64,000 bases of DNA from Parapristionchus giblindavisi (taxonomy: Eukaryota > Nematoda > Chromadorea > Rhabditida > Diplogasteridae): assembly GCA_943737045.1 (NCBI GenBank), contig CALSFV010000009.1, positions 558,001-622,000 of the forward strand. Direction: 5' to 3'. Within the stretch, counting starts at the first letter, position 1. Each line of letters opens with the position of its first letter. Shown piece after piece: positions 45,915 through 57,086 of the stretch. The position numbers were made by a program, and so were the translations under genes. The notes under the pieces were generated by a model. The model was given only the letters and a program-made list of their open reading frames with translations. It was not told the origin of the DNA and did no database searches.

Positions 45915-48489
45915 TTTAACACGGGTCTCCGGTAAAAGTGTAGCAACGCCTGCCACTAGGAAATTTTTTTGTCTTCGATTTCGATGAAAGTTGGTCAGTG
46001 GGTGTGGTTGGGCGTCATGAGAAGGCCGAGCCACTTCATTTGGCCAAAATTACAAATTATCGATTTTTTGTGATCTACCCTGGAAATGATCATAACTCGG
46101 TTCATTTTCATCGTACAACGAGCTGACAGGTGTCATTCGAACCGTATTCTAATGATCTCCAAAAAAGTACTTAATGACCCGTCCTCTGCAAAGTCGTCTT
46201 CAGGGCTAAAAACGCGAAAAACACATTTCTTGAACAAAAATGTGATTTGTTCTTGAAAATTTTCTCTTGAGTACACGCGTATTATTGCTGAGAAAGAGTT
46301 ATCAGATGAGGTACAAAGTCGGTATGTTGTTCATTTGCCGTATCTCTGTCCTCCCAATACCGTTTAATAGAGTACACGGGACTTAGTCATTTTTTCCGCC
46401 TCAACAGTTTTTCGATCGTATCTGCCTTCAAAATGGTCCAATCGACTATTCGAAAAAAGTAAAATGATGCTCTCGGGAAGGCGAATAAAAAGTTCTCGCA
46501 TGATCGAATAGCTATGACAACTCATTTTCGAGTTATTCGAGGAAAACCTTATCAACGATTTAGTCGGCTGTTTCGTGCCAGTTATGGAAAAATTCTTGCA
46601 GAAATTACTTATTTCATTTACTGATCTCATCATCTAATGCACACTTTAGTGTCTCCTTTCCCTTTTTTCTTCTCCTTTTCGCCTCACCAATTTACAAAGC
46701 GAGAGCCACTTTACTCCGTCATTGGAATCTTGAACGTCACTGGGCAGAGGAGAGCACAAGATCAGACCGGAGAATCAATGGTAGATTTCGCCCTTGGAGG
46801 GAGTCGGAATCGGTCCACTTTCGGAATCATTCAAGGAATACGAGAAGGCACCGAATCATCCGAGACCAATAGGCACTTCGCATTCGGAAGAAGAGTGCCA
46901 CAGGGTTGGGCGGAAAAAATTCCACAGTGTTGGGCGGAAAAAATTTCCGTTACCGATTTTTTACCGGTTTTACCGGTCCCTGACCGTAAAATTTACCAAC
47001 CGGTAAATTTTACGGTTTCTCATCGGTAATTATCGAAACACAAGATATTCTGCGTTATTTTTGGTAACATTACGTTCGATATCTCGAGAAATTGCCCGTC
47101 ACCGAAGGCGATTTTATGTCTCGACAGACAGTTACTCTCTCAATAAATAACAATTGCCAAATATATATTAATAGAACAGAAGAAATTGAAATATTTTTTG
47201 TTGTAACTACGGTTAAAGTAATAACAAATTAGTTCATTTATAGTGTCCGGCACGATATCGCAGTTCTGATGAAATGAGTAAACGTAGAAATAAACGTCGC
47301 AGAAAAAAATTACAATTTTTCGCGGTTTTACAGGGTTTTTCAGAGTTTTACCGTTTTTACCGTTTTACCGATTTTACCGTTACCGATTTTTTTACCGGCC
47401 ACACGATCAGATCAAGAACTGCATTCGGACTCTGTTAGCGAAGAAGAAGAAGGAGGCAGAGAAGAAGCTGAGCACCACAAGAGCCAAGAGAGATGTGGCA
47501 CTGGATATGGATTTCATCAACAACTGGGAGAAGGACTACGATGAGGAAGGAGGAGGAATTGAGGATGAAGTGAAAGTACATGAGGATGATCTGACTATCT
47601 CCTCCGATGCAATCTACAACTGGATGAAAACCGAGATGAACACTCTGTTCACGGATGAGGCCCTGACTTGTCCACATCCCTCGTTTTCGATCAGTGATGT
47701 TGATAATTACATATTGATTGCTTGCTTTTATAATATTTTCTCATGCATAATATAAAATAAAGTCGGTTGGGTAGTTTTTAGCGGTACAAAGAATAATTTC
47801 CTTTCCGTTCATTCATTAGAATCGATGAAAAAGGCGAAAGTGTAGTGATTTTCCTCGAATAACTCGAAAATGAGTTGTCATTGCTATTCGATCATGATAG
47901 AACTTTTTATTCGCCTTTCCGAGAGCATCATTTTCCTTTTTTCGAATAGTCGATTGGACCATTTTGAAGGCAGATACGATTGAAAAACTGTTGAGGCGGA
48001 AAAAATTACTAAGTCCCGTCTACTCTATTAAACGGTATTGGGAGGACAGAGATACGGCAAATGAACAACATACCGACTTTGTACCTCATCTGATAACTCT
48101 TTCTCAGCAATAATACGCGTGTACTCAAGAGAAAATTTTCGAGAACAAATCACATTTTTGTTCAAGAAATGTGTTTTTCGCGTTTTTAGCCCTGAAGACG
48201 ACTTTGCAGAGGACGGGTCATTAAGTACTTTTTTGGAGATCATTAGAATACGGTTCGAATGACACCTGTCAGCTCGTTGTACGATGAAAATGAACCGAGT
48301 TATGATCATTTCCAGGGTAGATCACAAAAAATCGATAATTTGTAATTTTGGCCAAATGAAGTGGCTCGGCCTTCTCATGACGCCCAACCACACCCACTGA
48401 CCTACTTTCATCGAAATCGAAGACAAAAAAATTTCCTAGTGGCAGGCCCGGCCGTTTTTGCTACACTTTTACAGGAGACCCGTGTTAAA
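45915..48489. mobile_element. Long-TIR element VI at the centre of the inverted duplication
   Basis: Ends TTTAACACGGGTCTCC and complement. Arms of ~690 bp (45915-46610 and 47800-48489) contain ATCATAACTCGGTTCATTTTC and CTGAAGACGACTTTGCAGAGG. The centre carries two plus-strand coding-like pieces (46640-46905 and 47405-47756) separated by an AT-rich insert with repeated TTACCGGTTTTACCGG. I infer an internally rearranged DNA transposon; no transposase motif is recognised. Confidence 0.78.
47405..47756 (+). pseudogene. Charged coding remnant inside element VI
   Basis: One frame reads DQIKNCIRTLLAKKKKEAEK, then TRAKRDVALDMDFINNWEKD, an acidic stretch with DEEGGGIEDEVKVHEDD, and IYNWMKTEMNTLFTDEALT before a stop at 47754-47756. 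It is preceded (about 46794-46870) by a possible upstream piece reading FKEYEKAPNHPRP, with an insertion between. Origin unknown: transposon protein tail or captured host exon. Confidence 0.4.
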
Positions 48490-48499
48490 CGATGTTTTC

Positions 48500-48899
48500 C
48501 TTAAAAATAAAACACACAACAGGGAAAACATTTAAAAAACATAATAAATTGAGCAAGAATAAACCAAATAATGTGGCCGGGTATAGAGCCGTGAATAAGA
48601 AGGATGATACAATGCGATATAAGAGATAAAAATTCATACACTTTTTCCGGAGACCCGTGATATGTGAGTTCCCTCAGACAGGCTCTCTTATATATTGTAC
48701 TGTCTTTCTTCTTCCCCTGGAGTATTTTCGAAGAATCCGGAAAGTTCTGCTGTATAGATGCTATTTTTCTGTTATAGCTTATTGTATCATCCTTCTTATT
48801 CCCGGCTCTATACCCGGCCACATTAATTGATTTATTCTTGCTCAATTTATCCTGTTTTTTAAAAATGTTTTTCCCCTGTTGTGTGTTTTACTTTTAAGT
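48500..48899. mobile_element. 400-bp palindrome specific to the right arm
   Basis: TAAAACACACAACAGGG at one end and CCCTGTTGTGTGTTTTA at the other. GGCCGGGTATAGAGCCGTGA and its complement form the inner arms. It is absent from the corresponding place in the left arm. Confidence 0.75.
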
Positions 48900-49680
48900 A
48901 AAAAATAGTTTAAAAACAAAATAAACGAAACGTATAAGGGAGGACGGGTCCAGAGCCGTGAAAAAGAGACTGGTGTCTTCTGCTTATTGTATCATCCTTC
49001 CCATATGACGATTGCTAATATTGTATCATTCACCCTTTATATTGATATTCTCCTCGTATTATTTAAGGGCATCAATATTTCCATTTCTCATTCACTATAT
49101 TCTATTGTTTCTATTTCTTTTACTGTACTCCCAAGTCTGAGGTTATACCACCGAGAACTAATAAATTTTGTCTGTGTGATCGAGTTTGATTGCGGAAACG
49201 CTCATGTTAGTTCAGTCTCTGTAGCACCCGAGAAGCAAGCAGGCATCTCCTCACGTCCCCTCAAGATTTACGCAACCCACACACCGTAACCCTACCGTAC
49301 CAAAAAATGCTCTTTTTTAAACTTTTGATTAAAATTCCGTGCTTCGTCCCTCCTTCGGTAACTCGTCGAGACCAATTTTTCTAGAATGTTTTCAGCTACC
49401 GTAACCCCCTACCGTACCACGGTAGCGCAAACTATCGTGCTTGGTACGTCCTTGGGTAACTCGACGTGATATACTTTTCTATAATTGTTTCAGCTACAGT
49501 AACCCAACTACCGTACAATATTAACGCAAACTGACTTATCCTAACATAGCTGCATTCGCATTTGCTTCATGAACTGTTTCTGTTCTTATAATAAATTTGA
49601 GAATTTTAAGTTTTTTTTCAGTAACGGTTGGAAAAACCGATCGATTTTGCGAAAAAAAACCTACAAAAACACATCTAAAC

Positions 49681-52284
49681 ATGGGCTACCAGGATATGCC
49701 AGGTAATATCTCGGATTTCACTGCTTGTATACATGCATTCGTTTATCAGGTTTCCATGTCGTTGTGATGGTAGTTGGCATCATTTCCCTAGCTGTTTATC
49801 TACTAATAATGATGTCGATTCTCCGTTATCGTAAAACCGATCCAGCTCTCAGATCCTCCTTTTTCACTCTGACATTGGCTCAGGTATCTTTCTGTTATCA
49901 CATTCTCTATATGAAATTCAGCATGAACAGCAAAATAATTTCCAATTCCAGTCCGTCCCAGCAACAATTCTTTATCTAATCTCTGCTGGGTTCGTACGAC
50001 CTCGCAAATTCGGGCTGATCCATTTCGAACCAAGAATCCACTCCGAAATTGCACGGTAAATCACACTTACAAAATGGCCTCATTCCATAATATTATTTAT
50101 TGATTTTCAATTCACCTCTCTCTGTTTGTCGTAAAAGAAAAATTAATAAAACTGTTTTGTAACTAGTAGCTTGATCTTGGAATAAGTGAACAAATATTTT
50201 CTTCTTAATTTCAGGTTCAGTTACTATGCTCAAGCAGTTACTAGAACTGCACTGGTCATAAGTTTTCTTATTGTTGCTCTTAATCGATTTACGGCGGTAC
50301 GAATGCCAATTCAATTCACCACAGTAAGTATTTCAAATTGATAAATTTAGTCCCTTTTCCTCTTCAAGTACTCACAGAAAATTCCCAGGCCATTCTAGAG
50401 AGTAAGGGGATTAATTCACTAATTGAAACTTTTGTGAGTGTAATAGATAAACCAAAAGTATCGTTTGTATCCAACCATACCTCGGGGAAATGATAGTCTA
50501 GATTACGGAATTGGCCTTTAATTATCTGAATTTGTCTTTAATTAACTGAATTGGAATTAATTATCTGAATTGGCCTTTAAAGATGGTGGCCGGCGAACGT
50601 TCATGTAAATCTCTACATCCCTCTTGTGCAAATGCAGTGATAGTTAGCGCAGCCACTCATCTATCCCATAGCGCAATGGAAACGTTCAGACTCGTTACCC
50701 GTTTGACGCAAGTTCGAAACCTATTGCCACATTTCGTCAATTTTCAAAAAGCGCGTCCTTTCCTACACCGGCCTGATGGTTTATTGATGTTTCTAGCGAT
50801 CAATAAGCTCAATCAGCATAAAATAAATAGTGTACTGTGTGTAGTAGTGTATGAAGTTTTGCTACCTTTCTTTCTTCACAGTTTGTTCACGAAAATATTC
50901 GTGGGACACCACCTTTAATTATCTGAATTGGCCTTTAAAGGGACGGTATCCCTTGGAGAATTATACGTTCAAATTCGCGGGAGATCCCCATACGGAAAAG
51001 TCGAACTAGAGCATTTCAAAGAAATCAGAAAAGTCACGACCCGATCTGGTATTCGAACCCATTCAGGCACGGCGAAAGAAAGCGCCCTAGACCACTTGAC
51101 CAACTAGAGATGATAGCTTTATTGGAAAGTGATATGTCTGTCCAAGATATGACACATTTGCATAGACGGGTTATATTAGAGGCATCATAGATATTCCCTA
51201 TGTAAATCAAATTTCAATTAGCATACACTGCACCAATATGTGATTTGCATCAAATATCGATGCTCCAGCCAAGCTCCAGCGTGGAAATCAATCGCGCATT
51301 CCTTAAACTACAGTATGATAGTTCGTCAATTCGTGGTGGGACAAAATTTCACTTTCGAACATTTTCGGAATTTCAATCAATATATTTATGGGAAACTCTC
51401 CCTTTAATTATCACTAACCTAGCAGTAGTGCATCCAATCAAGTAATAACTTATGTTTATAAGATCTGGAAGGCCAAAACAATCGGACTCGCCGTTCTTTC
51501 CTCTTGGCTAATCAGCATCTCCTTTGCTACGCCTATATTTTATCAGGTATTTTCACAAAAAATAATTTAGTAAAGGAAATTTATGCAATAACGTTGTTCA
51601 CAATCAAAGTCCTGCCGACAAAAATATGAAAAATAAGGAAACGGTATTAAATAAAACCAAGCACGTGTACTGAAAAGGATCAATCGTGTAATCAATGTAT
51701 CATGAAGTAGGAAAACTGCAAAAAATAACTAAACTAGAAAAATCTGAATAAAACTGACATTTAGGCTAACGCTAACTTTTCGTGGGTTCCAAATGGAAAG
51801 CTTGGAGGGCTTGCGCTGACCATGAATGAAGATCTCCGAGAGGTAACTATTGCCTTTGCCTTAACCTTAACCTTGACCTTTTGCTTTGTTTGACCCTTAA
51901 TTTGCTTCTGGAAATCGGAAAATCCCGTTTCAGAAGGACAAAATGTCTTCGGCAATCGTGGAATGCAGTGTTGCACTAATGTGTTTCATACTCTACGCAT
52001 ACTCAATTGGATTTGTGGTTTTAAAAGCTCCTCGGAAGGTTTCTACATAGATTTATTAGAATTATTTAATAGGAATGCATAATAACGGGAAGCTGCTAAA
52101 TAAAATAATATATATTCTCTTATTCATTTGCATTCAGGCTCTTAAAGATGACGTTCACCTATTAATCTCCGCCGCAGTTTCTTGCTCTCCTCTGCTCTTC
52201 GTTATCTTTAGCAGGATTTTTGCGTGGATTGCAGTAGAAATGAAAGATGTTTCAATGAGAGCTATTGCTTCTGATCTGTGGTAA
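49681..52284 (+). CDS. 7TM chemoreceptor (srg/srv-like), right copy
   Basis: Eight exons join in phase: 49681-49702, 49750-49883, 49952-50055, 50215-50323, 51463-51546, 51765-51842, 51934-52038 and 52138-52284. They give 260 residues, nearly identical to the left copy. The fifth exon again follows a TTTATAAG acceptor. Introns differ more than exons. Intron 4 holds an extra ~800 bp here, and the intron before 51934 lacks the MITE of the left copy. The last exon starts one codon later than in the left copy (ALKDD versus GGLKDD). Both copies are open throughout. A possible seventh-helix exon (DFPIILIAPNYVKER) lies at about 53014-53080 but the phase does not match. Confidence 0.8.
50540..51410. 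mobile_element. Insert of ~870 bp in receptor intron 4, right arm only
   Basis: Left-arm intron 4 is 331 bp and right-arm intron 4 is 1139 bp. The extra DNA begins and ends near TTTAATTATCTGAATTGGCC repeats. It includes a minus-strand tRNA-like stretch at 51036-51113. Coordinates are approximate. Confidence 0.6.
51036..51113 (-). other. tRNA-like sequence
   Basis: On the minus strand it reads AGTTGGTCAAGTGGTCTAGG (A-box like) and GGGTTCGAATACC (B-box like), in tRNA-Ser/Leu style. Not folded to a full cloverleaf. Confidence 0.55.
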
Positions 52285-52696
52285 ACTTCGGCACTAGATC
52301 GAATGAGAACCGTGAAATGAAGGCTGACTGTATTTAAGTATTTGCATATGAGAGAAAAGAGCAATTGTAGAATTAGAACAGTCCGAAAAATGCAAAGGCT
52401 TTGCCGCCGATGAATACTATGCCCATTTTCTCGTTTGACATCGCTTTTTCGCTTATTTTCTCGATTTTTTATGGCGTTTTCTCGCTATTTCATTGGGTTT
52501 TTAAGCAAAAAAATAGAATTATATGCATTGAAAACATTCGGAAAATGCTCATTAGCGAAAATATTGGAGTACGACTTAGTGTATTTCATGTTTTCCAAGG
52601 GTGAAATTTAATCAAGTTTTGCAATTCTATAATAATAAAAAGAGAAGCGTATGCAAATAGTTCTCATCCAGTCGTTCTCATCCGACGGTTTTCATT

Positions 52697-52826
52697 CAAG
52701 CTACACAAAGAGAAATAAGTGTTATCCACGATGCATAAGACCTGTGAGGTGTTATATTTAACACTTTTTGGGCGCAAAGACTTCAAAGGTCTTATACTAC
52801 GTGGATGACACTTTCTCGGGGTGCCC
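52697..52826. repeat. Hairpin repeat, family 5 (right arm)
   Basis: Mirror copy of 42198-42318. Confidence 0.7.
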
Positions 52827-53288
52827 TTCTTTCCAACCTTGAAACTTATCCTCATCTAGGTTTGTGTCGTCAGAAGTCCTGATTAGTGCTCAACCATGGT
52901 GTTTCTTAGCAACAAGTGGATTGATAAGAACAACCACTTCCAAGTAAGAAAATCACAAATATTATTAAATTTTAAATTTTAAAATTTCAGGTTTGTTAAA
53001 TCGTTTACACACAGCTCGGCAGATCAAATTTCGACTTCCCCATCATCTTGATCGCACCGAATTATGTCAAAGAGAGGGATCATGGTGTCATGGTCCCCGA
53101 TAAAATTCCCATACTCCCCCCCCCAACCCCCAACGCTGTGATCCAGTTATTATAGCGATAAGCATCACCTTATTAATTTATTAATTCACCACCTATCACA
53201 CTTCTTTCATCTGTTTAATGTATCGCAAATGGAAATAAATATTCATTATTATTATCATCAATAAGAATATGATCGAATCTGCATTATT

Positions 53289-54271
53289 GCGTCATATATC
53301 TAAAAACACTTCAGTGCCAGAACCGCTTTTTCTAAGAAAATGTGACGTCATTAGCGTAGGCGGAGGCGTTTTCCAAAAATCCTCGACAATGCTGAATATC
53401 GCTATGTAGGTCATTCCCCGTAGTTTCTGCCATCAAAGAAACCATTCCCTGATGAGTGAAGTACTGAACTAATCGCATCCAATGATGCGAAAATGACACT
53501 GTAATCGATTATATGAGTCTGAACATATTTTTAATGTATTTTTTTCTGGATTCCACTTCGAGCACAGAAGTTGAAAGACTATCAAGATGTACACGATGAA
53601 CCGATGAATAGAAGAAAGAATCGAACCTCATTGATCTATGGAGGACCCTTGCCATGGCTGACCAATGTGCGAATGTGATAAAGATTATTAAAATGAAAGG
53701 GGTGAAGGTCCCCCCCCGTCAAGTTATTCCATTATTAAATGAACACGAAGTCTTATCAGACATCACTGTCCGATTTATGATCCGTTGCCGAAACGATCGT
53801 TGCCGAATCGATCGCCCCCCTCCATTCGGATCTTAGGTCCAATCTCGAGGAAGGGCCACAATATTGATTACTAACCTGTTGTTGATCCATTGCTGTTATG
53901 CAGAAGTTTGAAAAAAATAATATCTCATGAGAAGAATCCGGGTGTCATATCATTATGTCCCGTTAAAATTTCGAAAAATCATTATTTTCTCGTTGGCCGG
54001 GAAATTGAATTTCCTCATACGTGGGCTACCATAGTTATCCAAGGAGTGGATGGAAATGGTATTATGCTCTTTTGATTTCCATTCAAAATTCGGCCAGAAT
54101 CCCAAAATTTTAGGGGTGTCATATCATTATGTCCCGCACTGTACTCTAGCCATACTGAATGCCATATTTTTACAATCAGATTTTAGAATTTTGAAGTTTC
54201 GATTTAGAAAGAGAAATAAAGGAAACGCAAAAGAAAAACTTTTATGATAATTTGCATAAAGATAATTTTAG
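53289..54271. other. No gene seen
   Basis: No exon with matching splice signals was found. In particular, no match to the upstream exons of the Ly6/ET-like family appears, although copy C starts at 54272. Confidence 0.45.
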
Positions 54272-54420
54272 GACATACCAGTTTCTACCACAGTTCCATG
54301 GTTGTTGTCTGGTAACTATTTCTGCGACGAAAGGTACGAGATCCCCTCTGGAAAATTTTTCACATGATGCACGCTACAAAAACAGGCCTTGTATAAGGGG
54401 GGCCTTCGTTATTCACTGGA

Positions 54421-54715
54421 AACACTCCGCAATTTTAGTGGGGACAATAATTTGGTCGAAGTTGAGCCTGAAATTTGGCTACAAGACAAGCCCCACTTTT
54501 TAAGTTGAGCCAATTATTTGGTAGTTAGCTCTTAATTTGTTTCAAACTGGGGCCAATAATTTGAACTAAAATAATAGCCCCAATTTGAATCAAATATAGC
54601 GCCAACCGCCAAATTATTGGCCCAACTTAAAAATGGGTCTTGTCTGGTAGCCAAATTTTAGTCAATCAAAAATGTTCGACCAAATTATTAAAATAGACCC
54701 ACTAAAATTGCGGAG
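54421..54715. mobile_element. Hairpin element
   Basis: CTCCGCAATTTTAGTGGGGA at the left and ACCCACTAAAATTGCGGAG at the right. Internal arms include AATAATTTGGTCGAA and TTCGACCAAATTATT. It lies in copy C. Confidence 0.8.
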
Positions 54716-55695
54716 CAGCCTGATTCAAGCGTTAAAAATCCGGCATTGATGGCCTGCGATTTTGGTGACTATGAAATTATAATTACAACTTGCTTTCTGT
54801 AACATTCTGTCATAGTACTATGCAATGTACATAATCAATATGAAAATCGTTTATTTTCGAAATTTCACATTTTTTTGCCATGACCCCGGGGTCATGAAAA
54901 TCGATTTTTCAAAAATGAGCCGAATGTCGTGATTCCAGTTCCAGGGATTCCAGTTATGATTTCCGCATTGGATTACGGTAGGGCACACGCTTAATCGGCT
55001 CAGTTCGCGATAAAAAAGGCAAATTAGTCGTGGTTTTTCGGGAATAAGGCAACATTCCACCCATTTGTTTTAGTTCATTTTCGTATAGTAATAAATGAAC
55101 TAATGAATACTCGTCAAATTGAAGGAATAAAAAAAATCCCTCACCGAGAGGCAATTGTAGGAAAAATAAAACAAATTTTTTTTTTGTGTTTTTAAAATTT
55201 TTTATGGGTCTAAAGGTTTTGGATCGGGATGATACTTGGGGGATTTTACCTGCTTAATATTGCCCATCATTGTATATACATATCGAGCGAATCCGTAAAC
55301 TTTGAAATTTGGATGCCACTTTGTCGAACTTACGTTATTTAGCGAGGGTGTTTATATGACGAACCCAAACTTCGTATGTGAGCTTATGTCACCCCATACT
55401 ACAACTGTGTACGATTTGGGCCCGATCGGTTACTATCACTTTTGGCCAAGTGCCAAGAGAATGTCCCTTGAGCCAGATAGTCTCTCTTATTATGCGAACT
55501 TGAGAAATGAGAATTTCACATTTCAATCATTTTTTTTAACATTTAAACACTTTATCGAGATTAACTAAGCGGTGGGTCACCGGATCTGTAGTGACATTTC
55601 AATCATTAACACATTTTTCTAGTCTACTCTAACAAATTCAAATTGCTCTTGAATCTCAACTTCTTGTATACTTGTTCCTATATCTTAAATATCTC

Positions 55696-55780
55696 AAAGG
55701 CACACCACAAGCTAATTTTACTCCCCGCATTTGCTATACTCTCTCACAGACAAATGGAGTGAGAGAGTGTAGAAGCATAG
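55696..55780. mobile_element. MITE, family 1, diverged
   Basis: AAAGGCACACCACAAGCTAA, ATTTGCTATACTCTCTCACA and GTGAGAGAGTGTAGAAGCAT. It lies just before the 55857 exon of copy C. Confidence 0.65.
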
Positions 55781-56292
55781 AATCGGTCTTTAATTGGTTA
55801 GCTAAAACATCCTTTGTCAGCGTAGACAAAGGTGCTTCACAGATTGTTTTTTTCAGTTATAAAGACGATTTTAAATATATGTTAACAAAGTTGAAAGAGG
55901 ACGCTGAAATAGATGAACAAGTATACTACAAATACAAGTATGGTTAAACCCTTAATATTGAATTTTGCGAAATATCAAAACGACAATAGTCAAAGTTTAA
56001 TTTTTCCGTCTCGAAAAAGTGTTATATACCATACCTTCTTGAATCAATAAAGAATCAATCATATAAAAAAATCAATGTATTAAATGAATTTTTTTGGAAT
56101 GGAAAAAATAATATATATTAGAATATTTCATTTCAGCCCACCCGGTAGTGCCCAAGATTCGGAAAAGATAAATGCAAAAGAAGTCGACGCAAAAACTGAA
56201 ACCAATGAAAATTCAATTGGTGTTTCTAAGATCACTGTTTCCTTCGTCATGATTTTTCTTATGATACATTTCAAATGAACACTGATAAAAGG

Positions 56293-56298
56293 AATAAA
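56293..56298 (+). terminator. AATAAA after copy C
   Basis: AATAAA 15 bases after the TGA of copy C, as in copy A. Confidence 0.5.
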
Positions 56299-56299
56299 T

Positions 56300-57086
56300 C
56301 GTGATATCTTCAATATCTTTTGCACCAAACAACCTGTACGAAATTCGACAAAGAAAATAATGAAGGGTTTCAGATGCCACCAGCTTTACTGTAGATCATT
56401 GGATGTAGATCCCAAAAACTCAGATTTGCATATTCTGACCACATAAAGAAAGAGTCAAAACGAATCTTTTTCTTATTCGACCGTTAACTCTAAAAATGGC
56501 AGACAGAGAGAATGGGTGAGTGGCTAGAGAGATGACTCACCACCCATTGTTGGGAGGGAACATGTGTCAGTCGAGACCCACTAGGCGTGCATGACCATGC
56601 CCTGGAAAATTTTCCCCTTGCAATATGCTCCACCTCTTCTGATTGTATACCCCGGATAATTCTTGATTCGGTATCACTCCCACTACCCGATATATTCAAC
56701 CTTATTGTTAGTTAGCCGTACGATCTCATCTTTATTGAATATATCGTTTTTATAAAGTAAATAATCAATATTCATAAATTAGTTGCAGATCAACTAAGAT
56801 GAAAAACCAATTTCGATGAGATTGTTCTATATGATATTTCATGACGAACTCTTTTATTCAGTTCGTAAAAATCACAATACATTAAACATTTATATATTTA
56901 TTTATTTACTTATTTATTCCATCAAATATAAATGTACATAATCACATTAATAACAGAGGGAAGAGAGGAGATGGATTTCCGTCGCTTATACGCGATTTCG
57001 GATCTATTTCTATTTAGTATGTACTGGTTGTTTGGTGCCAATATATTTAAGATATCACGCTTTATCATGTTTATGGGTACTCAGTG
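56300..57086. other. Intergenic between convergent copies C and D
   Basis: No gene recognised; AT-rich with TTATTTATT runs near 56890. Confidence 0.45.

Larger units (their letters stand above)
48900..53288. repeat. Right arm of the inverted duplication
   Basis: Reverse complement of 45914-41708, ending at GATCGAATCTGCATTATTG opposite AATGTAGATTCGATC on the left. It carries the second receptor gene. Confidence 0.9.
54272..56278 (+). pseudogene. Truncated copy C of the Ly6/ET-like family
   Basis: Only three family exons are found: 54272-54333 (DIPVSTTVPWLL...YFCDE), 55857-55937 (MLTKLKEDAEIDEQVYY) and 56137-56278 (hydrophobic tail KITVSFVMIFLMIHFK and TGA). The signal peptide, module 1, most of module 2 and the LCN exon are missing. 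The intron between the first two is enlarged by a 295-bp hairpin and a MITE. Surviving exons keep the family phases. I read it as a relic, unless the missing exons have diverged beyond recognition. Confidence 0.65.

Noticed and set aside
47495..47755. An independent host gene at the centre of the inverted duplication
   Set aside because: The frame lies between the arms of element VI and resembles the acidic tails of the other long-TIR elements, so it is treated as element content.
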